64,000 nucleotides of DNA. It comes from an uncultured Phocaeicola sp. Its GTDB lineage: Bacteria > Bacteroidota > Bacteroidia > Bacteroidales > Bacteroidaceae. Location of the stretch: positions 32,712 through 96,711 of the forward strand of contig CALUGI010000008.1 of the NCBI GenBank assembly GCA_944320135.1, written 5' to 3'. Position numbers and translations under genes: made by a program. Positions 8,265 through 17,553 of the stretch are shown piece after piece. How positions within the stretch are numbered: the first letter of the stretch is position 1; each line of letters starts with the position of its first letter. A model generated the notes under the pieces. That model worked only from the letters and a program-made list of their open reading frames with translations. It was not told the origin of the DNA and ran no database searches.

Positions 8265-8330
8265 AAAATTTCCGCCGCCTTTCCTCGTTAAAGCCGCGAG
8301 ATTTCCGATGAAACGCGCCGGAGTTTTTGT
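8265..8330. repeat. 22-bp periodic array B, abutting a promoter
   Basis: Three units at 8265, 8287 and 8309. TTT falls at positions 16 to 18 of every unit and AAA at positions 1 to 6, with GC-rich sequence between. The last unit ends exactly where the TAACTTTG box of the YgjP gene begins (8330-8337). Confidence 0.68.
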
Positions 8331-8337
8331 AACTTTG
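8330..8337 (+). promoter_or_regulatory. -7 box of the YgjP-type gene
   Basis: TAACTTTG, consensus TAnnTTTG, nine bases before the ATG at 8346, implying an almost leaderless transcript. Confidence 0.6.
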
Positions 8338-8345
8338 CGACCGCT

Positions 8346-9053
8346 ATGCCAGTCAAACGTTACATAGAAGATAAAGACTTCGGGCGCATCACCTTGTCCA
8401 CACGACGGGGGGCGCGCCGCATCACGATGAGAATCAAACCGGAAGGGCTTTTCCTGACCGTCCCTCCTTATACGAAAACCGAGAAAGTGGCCGAAGTGTT
8501 GGAGCAGTTTCGGGAAGACCTGTTGGAGCGTTACCGCCAGATTGCAACCAAGCCCATCGACTTCAGCTTCCGGATTGAGGCGGAGTGCTTCCGCCTTTCC
8601 CTGTCGCCAAGCAAATTGAAATGCTTCACCGTCAAAAGAAAAGACTCCGGAGAAATGGTCGTCTGCTGCCCGGAACGCACGGATTTCTCGTCGAAAGAGG
8701 TGCAGAAGTTGGTGAGGGGAGCCATTCTTCGCGCAATGAAGAAAACGGCTGCCGAATTCCTTCCTCCCCTGCTGGCCGTATGGGCGGAACGCTACGGAAT
8801 GACTTACCGGAAAGTGAAGATTACGGGAGCGCAGTCGAGATGGGGAAGCTGCACGGCAGCGCGCACCATCAGCCTGTCGTGCTATCTGATGCTCGTGCCT
8901 TCGCACTTGATGGACTACGTGATTCTCCACGAACTGGCGCATACGCGGGAGATGAACCACGGCCCGCACTTTTGGGAACTGCTCGACAGAATGACGGCAG
9001 GCCATGCCCGCCAGTTCCGGAACGAACTCCGGGCTTTCCGGACCTCTTTTTGA
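8346..9053 (+). CDS. YgjP-type (SprT-like, DUF45) metallopeptidase
   Basis: A 235-residue protein with the zincin motif HELAH at residues 195 to 199 followed by H205/H208 in NHGPHFW, the arrangement of the YgjP/DUF45 family. RWGSC at residues 165 to 169 is another hallmark. The N-terminal half is a beta-rich domain beginning VKRYIEDKDFGRITLSTRRGARRITMRI, typical of this family. No signal peptide, so it should be cytosolic. Physiological substrates are unknown; a role in protein or DNA-protein crosslink processing is suggested only by distant similarity to SprT/Spartan. The gene stands alone with its own promoter. Confidence 0.88.
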   Translation: MPVKRYIEDKDFGRITLSTRRGARRITMRIKPEGLFLTVPPYTKTEKVAEVLEQFREDLLERYRQIATKPIDFSFRIEAECFRLSLSPSKLKCFTVKRKDSGEMVVCCPERTDFSSKEVQKLVRGAILRAMKKTAAEFLPPLLAVWAERYGMTYRKVKITGAQSRWGSCTAARTISLSCYLMLVPSHLMDYVILHELAHTREMNHGPHFWELLDRMTAGHARQFRNELRAFRTSF

Positions 9054-9101
9054 CTTATGTCAAGAAATCGCCCCAACCGTTCATCGAGACGAGATTTGGC
9101 C

Positions 9102-9109
9102 TAAATTTG
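9102..9109 (+). promoter_or_regulatory. -7 box of the MFS gene
   Basis: TAAATTTG, 25 bases before the start at 9134. Confidence 0.55.
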
Positions 9110-9133
9110 CACGCCAAAAAGAAAGGACTATCA

Positions 9134-10300
9134 ATGAAAAAGAGTTTGTTGGCGCTCGCATCCGGCACGTTGGGGCTGGGCATAGCAGAGTTTGTCATGA
9201 TGGGAATATTGCCTAACGTGACCCGCGACCTGAACATCAGCATCCCGGAAGCCGGACATTTCATCTCCGCATACGCAATCGGCGTGTGCGTAGGCGCTCC
9301 TTTGACGGTGGTCGTGGCACGCACGCGCCCGTTAAAGCAGATTCTTTTAGGACTGGCAGCCCTCTACATTGTCGGCAACCTGTGCGCTTCCGCAGCGCCC
9401 GGCTATTGGATGCTCCTGATGATGCGTTTCGTCTCCGGACTTCCCCACGGAGCCTTTTTCGGAGTAGGCTCGATTGTAGCCGAGAAAGTGGCCGACAAAG
9501 GCAAAGAGTCGCAAGCCGTAGCGCTGATGATAGCCGGCATGACCGTCGCCAACCTGCTTGGCGTACCCTTCGGAACGATGCTGAGCAACATGCTTTCGTG
9601 GCGGTTTCCCTTCATGTTCAATGCCGTCTGGGGCGCGCTCGTGTTCTACCTGATTTGGAGATGGGTGCCCTCGCTTCCATCGCTCCCCGACACCGGACTG
9701 AAAGGACAGTTCCGCTTCCTGAAAAAGCCGGGGCCTTGGCTGATTATCCTGACCACCATGTTCGGCAACGGAGGCATCTTCTGCTGGTTCAGCTACGTCT
9801 CTCCGCAGATGATTCACGAAGCGGGCTTCTCTCCGGAAAGCATGACCCTCATCATGATGCTGGCAGGATTGGGCATGACTATCGGTAACTTGGTAGGCGG
9901 CAAGTGCGGCGACCTGTACGGCTTGGCTCCCGTTGTGCAAGTCACCCAAGTCTGCATGATACTGGCTCTGCTGGGCACTTTCCTGTTTGCCGGTGTGCCG
10001 TGGCTGGCCGTAGCGCTGATGTTTGTAGGTACGGCGGGACTGTTTGCCGTGTCCCCTCCCCAACAGCTGCTTCTTCTGCAAAACTCTCGCGGATGCGAGA
10101 TGATGGGAGCGGCATGTGTGCAAATCGCCTTCAACTTGGGGAACGCATTGGGCGCATACGCAGGCGGCCTTCCTATCGAAATGGGATTAGGCTACCGTTA
10201 TCCGGCCTTGACAGGCGTATTTGTTGTATTGGTCGGACTGATGTGCATATCCGCCTATGTGAAGAGAGACAGGAAGCAAAAAATATTACAAAGCCTGTAA
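9134..10300 (+). CDS. MFS transporter, AraJ-type
   Basis: A 388-residue inner-membrane transporter with about 12 hydrophobic segments, starting MKKSLLALASGTLGLGIAEF. The segment IAEFVMMGILPNVTRDLNIS and the first cytoplasmic loop ARTRPLKQ resemble the AraJ / YdhP subgroup of drug:H+ antiporter-like MFS proteins. The frame is open far upstream through the YgjP gene, but the promoter at 9102 and the signal-like first helix fix the start at 9134. It ends one base before the MATE gene, so the two exporters are translationally close. Substrate unknown; sugars or drugs are the usual guess. Confidence 0.88.
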   Translation: MKKSLLALASGTLGLGIAEFVMMGILPNVTRDLNISIPEAGHFISAYAIGVCVGAPLTVVVARTRPLKQILLGLAALYIVGNLCASAAPGYWMLLMMRFVSGLPHGAFFGVGSIVAEKVADKGKESQAVALMIAGMTVANLLGVPFGTMLSNMLSWRFPFMFNAVWGALVFYLIWRWVPSLPSLPDTGLKGQFRFLKKPGPWLIILTTMFGNGGIFCWFSYVSPQMIHEAGFSPESMTLIMMLAGLGMTIGNLVGGKCGDLYGLAPVVQVTQVCMILALLGTFLFAGVPWLAVALMFVGTAGLFAVSPPQQLLLLQNSRGCEMMGAACVQIAFNLGNALGAYAGGLPIEMGLGYRYPALTGVFVVLVGLMCISAYVKRDRKQKILQSL

Positions 10301-10301
10301 T

Positions 10302-11657
10302 ATGGAACAAGTCATTCAACAAAACTCCCCGCGCCTGCGGATGGAATTGCGCAAGCTGGTCATCCCGATTTTTATCGAGACGCTGCTCATCATGATGCTC
10401 GGCGCAATGGACACCATCATGTTGAGCCAGTATTCAGACGAGAGCGTGGCCGCAGTAGGCGTCGTCAACCAGATTGTGATGTTTGCCTTTCTGGTGTTTG
10501 AAGTCATCAACATCGGTACGTCCGTCCTGTGCTCCCAATATTTGGGAGCGGGGCTGCGAAACAAAATGGTGCAGGTGGTGGGAGTGTCACTCCTGCTCAA
10601 TCTGGCGGTAGGTCTTGCGGTAAGCGGCATTTTGTACTTCGGCGCTCCCACGCTTTTGGGATGGATGGGGCTTCGCCCCGAACTGTTGAAATACGGAATC
10701 GGCTATATGGAAATTGTGGGAGCGTTCGCCTTTTTCCAAGCCATCTCGCTAACTGTTTCCGCCTCCCTCCGCAGCGCGAACAAAGCCATCTATCCGATGT
10801 TAGTGACGGTGCTGGTGAACCTAATGAACATCATCGGAAACTATATGCTGATCTTCGGCAAATTCGGTATGCCCGAATTGGGTGCCGAAGGAGCGGCCAT
10901 ATCTACAGCCTTTTCTCGCGGGGTGAGCATGGTTGTGCTGTTCGTCATCTTGTTCCGCAAGCACATTCCGAGTTTTCCTCGCACATACTTCCGGCCTTTC
11001 CCTTGGGGAGAATTGAAGAACTTGCTGAAAGTGGGACTGCCTTCTGCCGGAGAAAACATGTCGTACAGCTTCTCGCAAGTTGTCATCACCTACCTCATCA
11101 ATATATTGGGCAACGATGCGCTGGCCACGCGCACCTATACCGTAAACACGACTATGTTCGTCTATCTGTTCGCCATTGCGATGGCGCAAGGCGGGGCAAT
11201 CTGCATCGGACACCTCGTAGGCCGGAAGAAAATCCGGGCTGCCTATCTTCTTGGGAAATACGTCATGAGGCTTTCGATTCTGGTGTCGCTGATATTGTCG
11301 TGCGTTTGGGCGATAGGCGGACATGCCATCTTCGACTGGCTGACGGACAATGAAGAGATAATCCGACTTGGAGTGACTATTCTCGTGGTCGACATAATCG
11401 TAGAAATCGGCCGAGCCGTAAACATTTATGCCACCAATGCCCTCCGTTCGGCGGGAGACGTGAACTATCCGTTCTACGTCGGTCTGGTAGTGCAATGGAC
11501 CGTCTCGGTCGGATTCAGCTATTTCTTCGGCATTTGCCTCGGTTGGGGCTTGGTGGGCATGTGGTGCGCGTTCCTGCTCGACGAGAATATCCGCGCGTTT
11601 ATCTTCGTCAAGCGATGGAACAGCTTGAAATGGGCGAAAAAAGGCTTCGTGAAATAG
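10302..11657 (+). CDS. MATE-family efflux transporter
   Basis: A 451-residue membrane protein with two repeats of six hydrophobic helices. Helix 1 reads IPIFIETLLIMMLGAMDTIML with the conserved acidic residue of the MATE N-lobe; the second repeat opens GLPSAGENMSYSFSQVVITYL. It follows the MFS gene after one base and converges with the small membrane-protein gene two bases past its stop. Na+ or H+ coupled export of cationic compounds is the family role; the substrate cannot be read. A second MATE gene lies at 49238; the two are not close paralogues by eye. Confidence 0.92.
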   Translation: MEQVIQQNSPRLRMELRKLVIPIFIETLLIMMLGAMDTIMLSQYSDESVAAVGVVNQIVMFAFLVFEVINIGTSVLCSQYLGAGLRNKMVQVVGVSLLLNLAVGLAVSGILYFGAPTLLGWMGLRPELLKYGIGYMEIVGAFAFFQAISLTVSASLRSANKAIYPMLVTVLVNLMNIIGNYMLIFGKFGMPELGAEGAAISTAFSRGVSMVVLFVILFRKHIPSFPRTYFRPFPWGELKNLLKVGLPSAGENMSYSFSQVVITYLINILGNDALATRTYTVNTTMFVYLFAIAMAQGGAICIGHLVGRKKIRAAYLLGKYVMRLSILVSLILSCVWAIGGHAIFDWLTDNEEIIRLGVTILVVDIIVEIGRAVNIYATNALRSAGDVNYPFYVGLVVQWTVSVGFSYFFGICLGWGLVGMWCAFLLDENIRAFIFVKRWNSLKWAKKGFVK

Positions 11658-11659
11658 CC

Positions 11660-11890
11660 TTATCTTGCGGAGGCGAGCAGCAGCCATCCGTAGCAAACCA
11701 TGATGCAGAAGATGGCAATCATGAGCGCGGCAGCCGACCATTTCACCAATTTCTTGTCCCGCTTGACGGTTCCATAGACAATGCCGACGACGGTTGTAAG
11801 GAAAATCCCTCCGATAGCCCCTACGAATCCCTGCACGGCAAAGCCAATCAGCACAAGGATTCCCATTGTGACGAGAATGTTGCGTTTCAT
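11660..11890 (-). CDS. small membrane protein with two transmembrane helices
   Basis: 76 residues. A first hydrophobic stretch (NILVTMGILVLIGFAVQGF, continuing through GAIGGIFLTTVVGIVYG), a short basic loop (KRDKKLVK), then a second helix ending WLLLASAR. I do not recognise a family. It starts 18 bases after the proC stop on the same strand, so it is probably the last gene of a proC transcript. Its stop lies two bases from the MATE stop on the other strand. Confidence 0.72.
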   Translation of the reverse strand: MKRNILVTMGILVLIGFAVQGFVGAIGGIFLTTVVGIVYGTVKRDKKLVKWSAAALMIAIFCIMVCYGWLLLASAR

Positions 11891-11908
11891 CGTTTCCGGA
11901 TTTTCAGG

Positions 11909-12682
11909 TTACATGCTCGCTTTGAGGGCCTTGATGACAGCCGAAGTGAAACCGGAATGCTCCAGTTCGTTGATTCCTTTCACGGTGATTCCTCCCGGAG
12001 TGGTCACTTTCTCTATCTCCAAGGCCGGATGAGCAGACTCATTTTTCAGGAGAAGCTGTGCGGCCCCCTCCACCGTCTGAGCGACCATCTTCATGGCGTC
12101 GTGAGGCTTTATGCCCATTTCCACGCCTGCCTGCATAGCAGCCTGCACGTATTTCAGCACGTATGCAATGCCGCACGAGGTGAGCGAAGTGGCTGCGGCA
12201 AACTGTTTCTCTTCAATAAGCATGGCCATGCCCATTTCATTGAACATCTTCATCAGCATGTCCACTTGTTCGGCCGAAGCGTTGCGGGAGGCGACGAGCG
12301 TCATGCTGGCTCCCAAAGAAATGGCCGTGTTGGGGATGACGCGAAAAAGAGGCATCTCCGGATCGACATAACAGGCCAAATCATCGAACGCAAGTCCGGC
12401 AGCTACCGACACCATGACCTGAGGCCGGCGCAAACAGAGGGGCTGCAGCACTTCGCCCATCTTCCAGGGCTTCACAGCCACGACAACGATATCGGCCCCT
12501 TCTGCCGCCTCTTTGTTGTCGTTCGTAACCCGGATGTCCGGATATTCCGATTTCAACGCTTCCAACTTCCCGCTGCTGGGGTTGGACACGATTATTTCGC
12601 TTGCTTTGACGCAATGCCCTTTGGCGAGCCCGCGCGCGATGGCGCCGCCCATGTTTCCCGCTCCTATAATTGCTATTTTCAT
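11909..12682 (-). CDS. proC: pyrroline-5-carboxylate reductase ProC
   Basis: Last step of proline synthesis: NAD(P)H reduction of pyrroline-5-carboxylate. At 257 residues it is of normal to slightly short length. The Rossmann start is MKIAIIGAGNMGGAIARGL, followed by AVKPWKMGEVLQPL and a C-terminal dimer region with the signature MALFNELGM-like MFNEMGMAM and VTTPGGITVKGINELE (the 'P-G-G-T/I-T' motif). Located downstream of the arginine operon, separated by the GH13 gene. Confidence 0.95.
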   Translation of the reverse strand: MKIAIIGAGNMGGAIARGLAKGHCVKASEIIVSNPSSGKLEALKSEYPDIRVTNDNKEAAEGADIVVVAVKPWKMGEVLQPLCLRRPQVMVSVAAGLAFDDLACYVDPEMPLFRVIPNTAISLGASMTLVASRNASAEQVDMLMKMFNEMGMAMLIEEKQFAAATSLTSCGIAYVLKYVQAAMQAGVEMGIKPHDAMKMVAQTVEGAAQLLLKNESAHPALEIEKVTTPGGITVKGINELEHSGFTSAVIKALKASM

Positions 12683-12706
12683 GTTTTCAGCTGTTTTCTA
12701 CGAATG

Positions 12707-12714
12707 CAAAGATA
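12707..12714 (-). promoter_or_regulatory. -7 box of proC
   Basis: TATCTTTG on the minus strand, 25 bases before the proC start. Confidence 0.6.
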
Positions 12715-12757
12715 TAATTTTATCTGGAATACGACGGCCATTCGCACAAAATACTGC

Positions 12758-12845
12758 ATTCGCGGCGGCGGAAAGCCTGATTCGCGCCCCTTTTTGAGGT
12801 CATCTGCGCCGCCCTTTCGGGAAAAGAGGGCGGCGTTTCCCGCAC
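12758..12845. repeat. 22-bp periodic array C (four units)
   Basis: Units begin at 12758, 12780, 12802 and 12824; the first two share ATTCGCG at their start. T-tracts fall at positions 12 to 16 of units 2 to 4. The array fills the gap between the GH13 stop and the proC promoter; GCGCCGCCCTTT at 12806 with GGGCGGCG at 12829 can also form a stem that may end GH13 transcription. Confidence 0.62.
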
Positions 12846-12850
12846 AAGTC

Positions 12851-14737
<1,887 letters not shown>

Positions 14738-14875
14738 AGGCGCATTGTCAGGACACACGGCCTGATAAAATGAAAATATAAATGCGTCCGAATCATACTG
14801 CATTGTCAGTCTGCGCATTGCGCTCTTTTGACACGTATGATATTATAAAGCGGAATGAAACCGCTGTAAAGTCAC

Positions 14876-14962
14876 GAAGGCCACAAAATGCGCACGGCGT
14901 ATGCGTTTCCGTGTCATCGTGTGGCCTTCTCCTAACTATGGCTTTCGCTTCGCGAGGAAGCG
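14876..14962 (-). terminator. hairpins downstream of argD, terminator-like
   Basis: Nested inverted repeats: GAAGGCCACA 14876-14885 with TGTGGCCTTC 14920-14929 (10 bp perfect), with an inner CACGG 14893-14897 / CCGTG 14909-14913 stem. Nearer argD, CGCTTC 14946-14951 pairs with GAAGCG 14957-14962. No T-run follows on the minus strand, so a rho-independent terminator is uncertain; RNA processing or an attenuating structure is possible. The rest of 14705-14968 shows no gene. Confidence 0.45.
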
Positions 14963-14968
14963 GCTGAT

Positions 14969-16093
14969 TTATTTCAACACATGGCGCAGACGGTTCAAGA
15001 AATCGTCAGCTTCTTCCATGCTGAGGCAAAGAGACGGAAGCAGACGGATTACGTTCGTTCCGCTCACGCCGGTAAACACTTTCTGCTCGAACAGCAATTT
15101 CGTGCGCAGTTCCTTGACAGGTTCTTCAAACTCCATGCCTATCATCAGACCGCAGCCGCGCACTTCCTTGATGGCCTTGAATTTCTTCAGTTCTTCCAGC
15201 AAGTGTGCGCCCACTTTTGCCGCATTGTCGATAAGGTTTTCTTCTTTCATTACGTCCAATACGGCGATAGCGGCAGCACAGGCCAGATGGTTTCCTCCGA
15301 AGGTTGTTCCCAATTGTCCGTAAACCGGCTTGAACTTCGGGCTGATGAGTACGCCTCCCATAGGGAATCCGTTGCCGATTCCCTTCGCCATCGTAATCAT
15401 ATCCGGACGCACGCCGTGATACTGGTGCGCGAAGAACCTCCCGCTCCGTCCGTAACCCGACTGGATTTCGTCGACGATGAACACGGTGTCATGCTTGTCG
15501 CATTCCTCGCGGATGGCTTTCATGAATTCGGTGGTTGGCAACTGGATGCCTCCCACTCCTTGGATGCCTTCGATAATCACCGCACACACGTCGCCCTTCG
15601 CGAGCTCGGCCTTCATGGCCTCCACATCGTTCAGGGGCAGGTACACCACATGCCCGTTGTCGTTGATGGGAGCGATGATTTTGGGGTTGTCGGTCACTTC
15701 CACCGCCAGTGAGGTACGGCCGTGGAATGCCTTGCTGAACGAAACCACACGCGTGCGTCCGTTGTGGAAAGAAGCCAGTTTCAGCGCGTTCTCGTTGGCT
15801 TCCGCTCCGGAGTTGATGAGGAACAGCTGGTAGTCGTCATATCCGCAGAGTGCTCCCATGCGGTCGGCCACTTCCTGTTGGAGTTTGTTGATTACCGAGT
15901 TGGAATAGAATCCCAATGTGGCCACTTGTCTGCTGATGGCCTCCACGTAGTGAGGATGGGCGTGTCCGATGGAGATTACGGCATGTCCGCCGTAGAGGTC
16001 CAGATATTCCTGCCCTTTGTCATCCCAGACGTGGCAGCCTTTTCCTTTCACGATGTTTACATCGAATAGAGGATATACGTCGAAAAGTTTCAT
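14969..16093 (-). CDS. argD: acetylornithine (or succinylornithine) aminotransferase ArgD
   Basis: PLP-dependent class III aminotransferase (374 residues) forming N-acylornithine from the semialdehyde and glutamate. Recognisable are YLDLYGGHAVISIGHAHP near the start, INSGAEANENALKLA (PLP phosphate site), DEIQSGYGRSG and the lysine loop MITMAKGIGNGFPMGG. Last gene of the arginine operon, downstream of a four-helix-bundle gene that splits it from argC. Bacteroides species are known to use N-succinyl rather than N-acetyl intermediates, so the physiological substrate here may be N-succinyl. Confidence 0.95.
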   Translation of the reverse strand: MKLFDVYPLFDVNIVKGKGCHVWDDKGQEYLDLYGGHAVISIGHAHPHYVEAISRQVATLGFYSNSVINKLQQEVADRMGALCGYDDYQLFLINSGAEANENALKLASFHNGRTRVVSFSKAFHGRTSLAVEVTDNPKIIAPINDNGHVVYLPLNDVEAMKAELAKGDVCAVIIEGIQGVGGIQLPTTEFMKAIREECDKHDTVFIVDEIQSGYGRSGRFFAHQYHGVRPDMITMAKGIGNGFPMGGVLISPKFKPVYGQLGTTFGGNHLACAAAIAVLDVMKEENLIDNAAKVGAHLLEELKKFKAIKEVRGCGLMIGMEFEEPVKELRTKLLFEQKVFTGVSGTNVIRLLPSLCLSMEEADDFLNRLRHVLK

Positions 16094-16103
16094 CTTTTTA
16101 TAA

Positions 16104-16554
16104 TGAAGAATTAAGAGTGAAGAATGAAGAATATTTCCTCATTTCGAAAGACCTTCATTCTTCTTCTGGTTGTTTTTTACTGTTTTTATTGATGCAACGA
16201 GCAAGGCTATCAGTTCATTACAGTCTTTTTCCATACTGATGAACGATTGTTCGTCAATTTGGTTGCTGTCATACAGCAGATTGAGCCAATAGTCCGTTTC
16301 ATTTGCCTCTTTGAGCCCGACGCTTAGTTTGTTGATGAAGTCGGCAGGACTTTGTGCGAATTCAGATTCCCGCACCAAAGCACCGATAGCCGTTCCCGAA
16401 CGAAGAACTTGTTTGCTCAGTATATATTCCTGCCTTTCATTGTGCAGATATTGTGCCATGCGTACGGCACGTAAGGCGAATGCATAGCTTTTGATATGCA
16501 GCGGAGAATCATGTCGTTTGTGCAGATTCTTCATTCTTCGTTCTTCATTCTTCA
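16104..16554. mobile_element. 451-bp unit bounded by 29-bp inverted repeats, carrying a four-helix-bundle gene
   Basis: The left repeat 16104-16132 and the reverse complement of 16526-16554 are identical at 26 of 29 positions. Each is built of four 7-base units (TGAAGAA, TTAAGAG or TGAAGAA, then two TGAAGAA). The unit sits exactly between the argC stop (16556-16558) and argD. No clear target duplication is visible (TAA on the left, TTT on the right). Whether it moves, and by what enzyme, is unknown; there is no transposase in it. Confidence 0.55.
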
Positions 16555-16555
16555 T
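16139..16555 (-). CDS. four-helix-bundle protein (S23/IVP family, Avd-like)
   Basis: 138 residues of the PF05635 type, first known as a protein encoded by intervening sequences of 23S rRNA and related to the Avd subunit of diversity-generating retroelements. Family marks are SYAFALRAVRMAQYL (helix 1), LSKQVLRSGTAIGALVRESEFAQSPADFINKLSVGLKEANETDYWL (helices 2 and 3) and a C-terminal helix SMEKDCNELIALLVASIKTV. The first ten codons (MKNEERRMKN) are the inverted repeat itself; the ATG at 16534 is the alternative start and may be the real one. The first ATG directly follows the argC stop. Known members form pentamers with nucleic-acid binding; no function can be assigned here. Confidence 0.85.
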   Translation of the reverse strand: MKNEERRMKNLHKRHDSPLHIKSYAFALRAVRMAQYLHNERQEYILSKQVLRSGTAIGALVRESEFAQSPADFINKLSVGLKEANETDYWLNLLYDSNQIDEQSFISMEKDCNELIALLVASIKTVKNNQKKNEGLSK

Positions 16556-17524
16556 TTAAAAAGCGCTCGGCTTCAGCTTCAGCCCGGTCGTCTCTTCCAG
16601 ATTGAACATCAGGTTCATGTTGTGGACGGCCTGGCCGCTGGCTCCTTTCAGCAGATTGTCGATGCAGGACACGATCAGAAGCTTGTCGCCGTGCTTTTCC
16701 AGATGGATGAGGCACTTGTTGGTGTTCACCACCTGTTTCAGGTCGATGTTCTTTTCCACGATGTGAGTGAAAGAATCTTCCGCATAGTATTCTTTGTACA
16801 TCTTGACAATCTCTTCCAGCTCTACCTTTGTCTTTACCACGAGGGTGGCGAAGATGCCGCGCGCGAAATCACCGCGATACGGAATGAAATCAATTTCCGA
16901 ATCAAAGCTGTTCTGCAACTGCTTGAGCGACTGCTTGATTTCCGGCACATGCTGGTGGGCAAACGGCTTGTAGATGCTGAGGTTGTTGTTGCGCCAGCTG
17001 AAGTGACTGGTAGGGCCGGGCTTCACACCTGCTCCCGTGCTTCCGGTGATGGCGTTCACCATGATGTCATCGTTCAGAAGCAAGTGTTTGGCCAGCGGAA
17101 GCAGACCAAGTTGGATACAGGTGGCGAAACATCCCGGATTGGCCACGTGCTTGCTGTGGCAGATGGCCCGGCGATTCAGTTCCGGAAGTCCGTACACGAA
17201 GTCGTGGGTCCCGTCTGCGATGCGATAGTCCATAGACAGGTCGATGATTTTAAGTTCTTCCGGCAAACTGTAACGTTCTATAAATTTCTTCGTGTCGCCA
17301 TGAGCCGTACAGAAGAATACTACATCCACTTCGCTCAGAGGCAGTTCGTCGGTGAATACCAGATCAGTCTCGCCATAAAGCCCTTCATGTACGTCCGTAA
17401 TCTTGTTTCCCGCGTTGCTGGAACTGTTCACAAATTTTATTTCTACGTCAGGATGGTTCAGCAGCAGGCGGATCAGTTCGCCTGCCGTATATCCTGCACC
17501 TCCTATGATTCCGACTTTGATCAT
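16556..17524 (-). CDS. argC: N-acyl-gamma-glutamyl-phosphate reductase ArgC
   Basis: NADPH-dependent reductase of the third step of arginine synthesis (322 residues). N-terminal IKVGIIGGAGYTAGELIRLL is the ArgC dinucleotide fold; the catalytic cysteine lies in ANPGCFATCIQLGLLPL; SGAGVKPG-type motif TGSTGAGVKPGPTSHF and HQHVPEI follow. It ends directly before the framed four-helix gene. Gap to argG is 29 bases. Confidence 0.96.
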   Translation of the reverse strand: MIKVGIIGGAGYTAGELIRLLLNHPDVEIKFVNSSSNAGNKITDVHEGLYGETDLVFTDELPLSEVDVVFFCTAHGDTKKFIERYSLPEELKIIDLSMDYRIADGTHDFVYGLPELNRRAICHSKHVANPGCFATCIQLGLLPLAKHLLLNDDIMVNAITGSTGAGVKPGPTSHFSWRNNNLSIYKPFAHQHVPEIKQSLKQLQNSFDSEIDFIPYRGDFARGIFATLVVKTKVELEEIVKMYKEYYAEDSFTHIVEKNIDLKQVVNTNKCLIHLEKHGDKLLIVSCIDNLLKGASGQAVHNMNLMFNLEETTGLKLKPSAF

Positions 17525-17553
17525 TATCTTTTGATTTGATTGTGTATGGGTGA

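Noticed and set aside
8117-8330. CRISPR array
   Set aside because: Units are degenerate, contiguous and 22 bases long, without identical repeats separated by unique spacers; no cas genes.
8152-8367. 71-codon open frame upstream of the YgjP gene
   Set aside because: It runs through two repeat arrays and a promoter box, with no protein-like features.
16104-16554. Complete insertion sequence
   Set aside because: The unit has inverted repeats but no transposase and no convincing target duplication; only a possible non-autonomous element is claimed.
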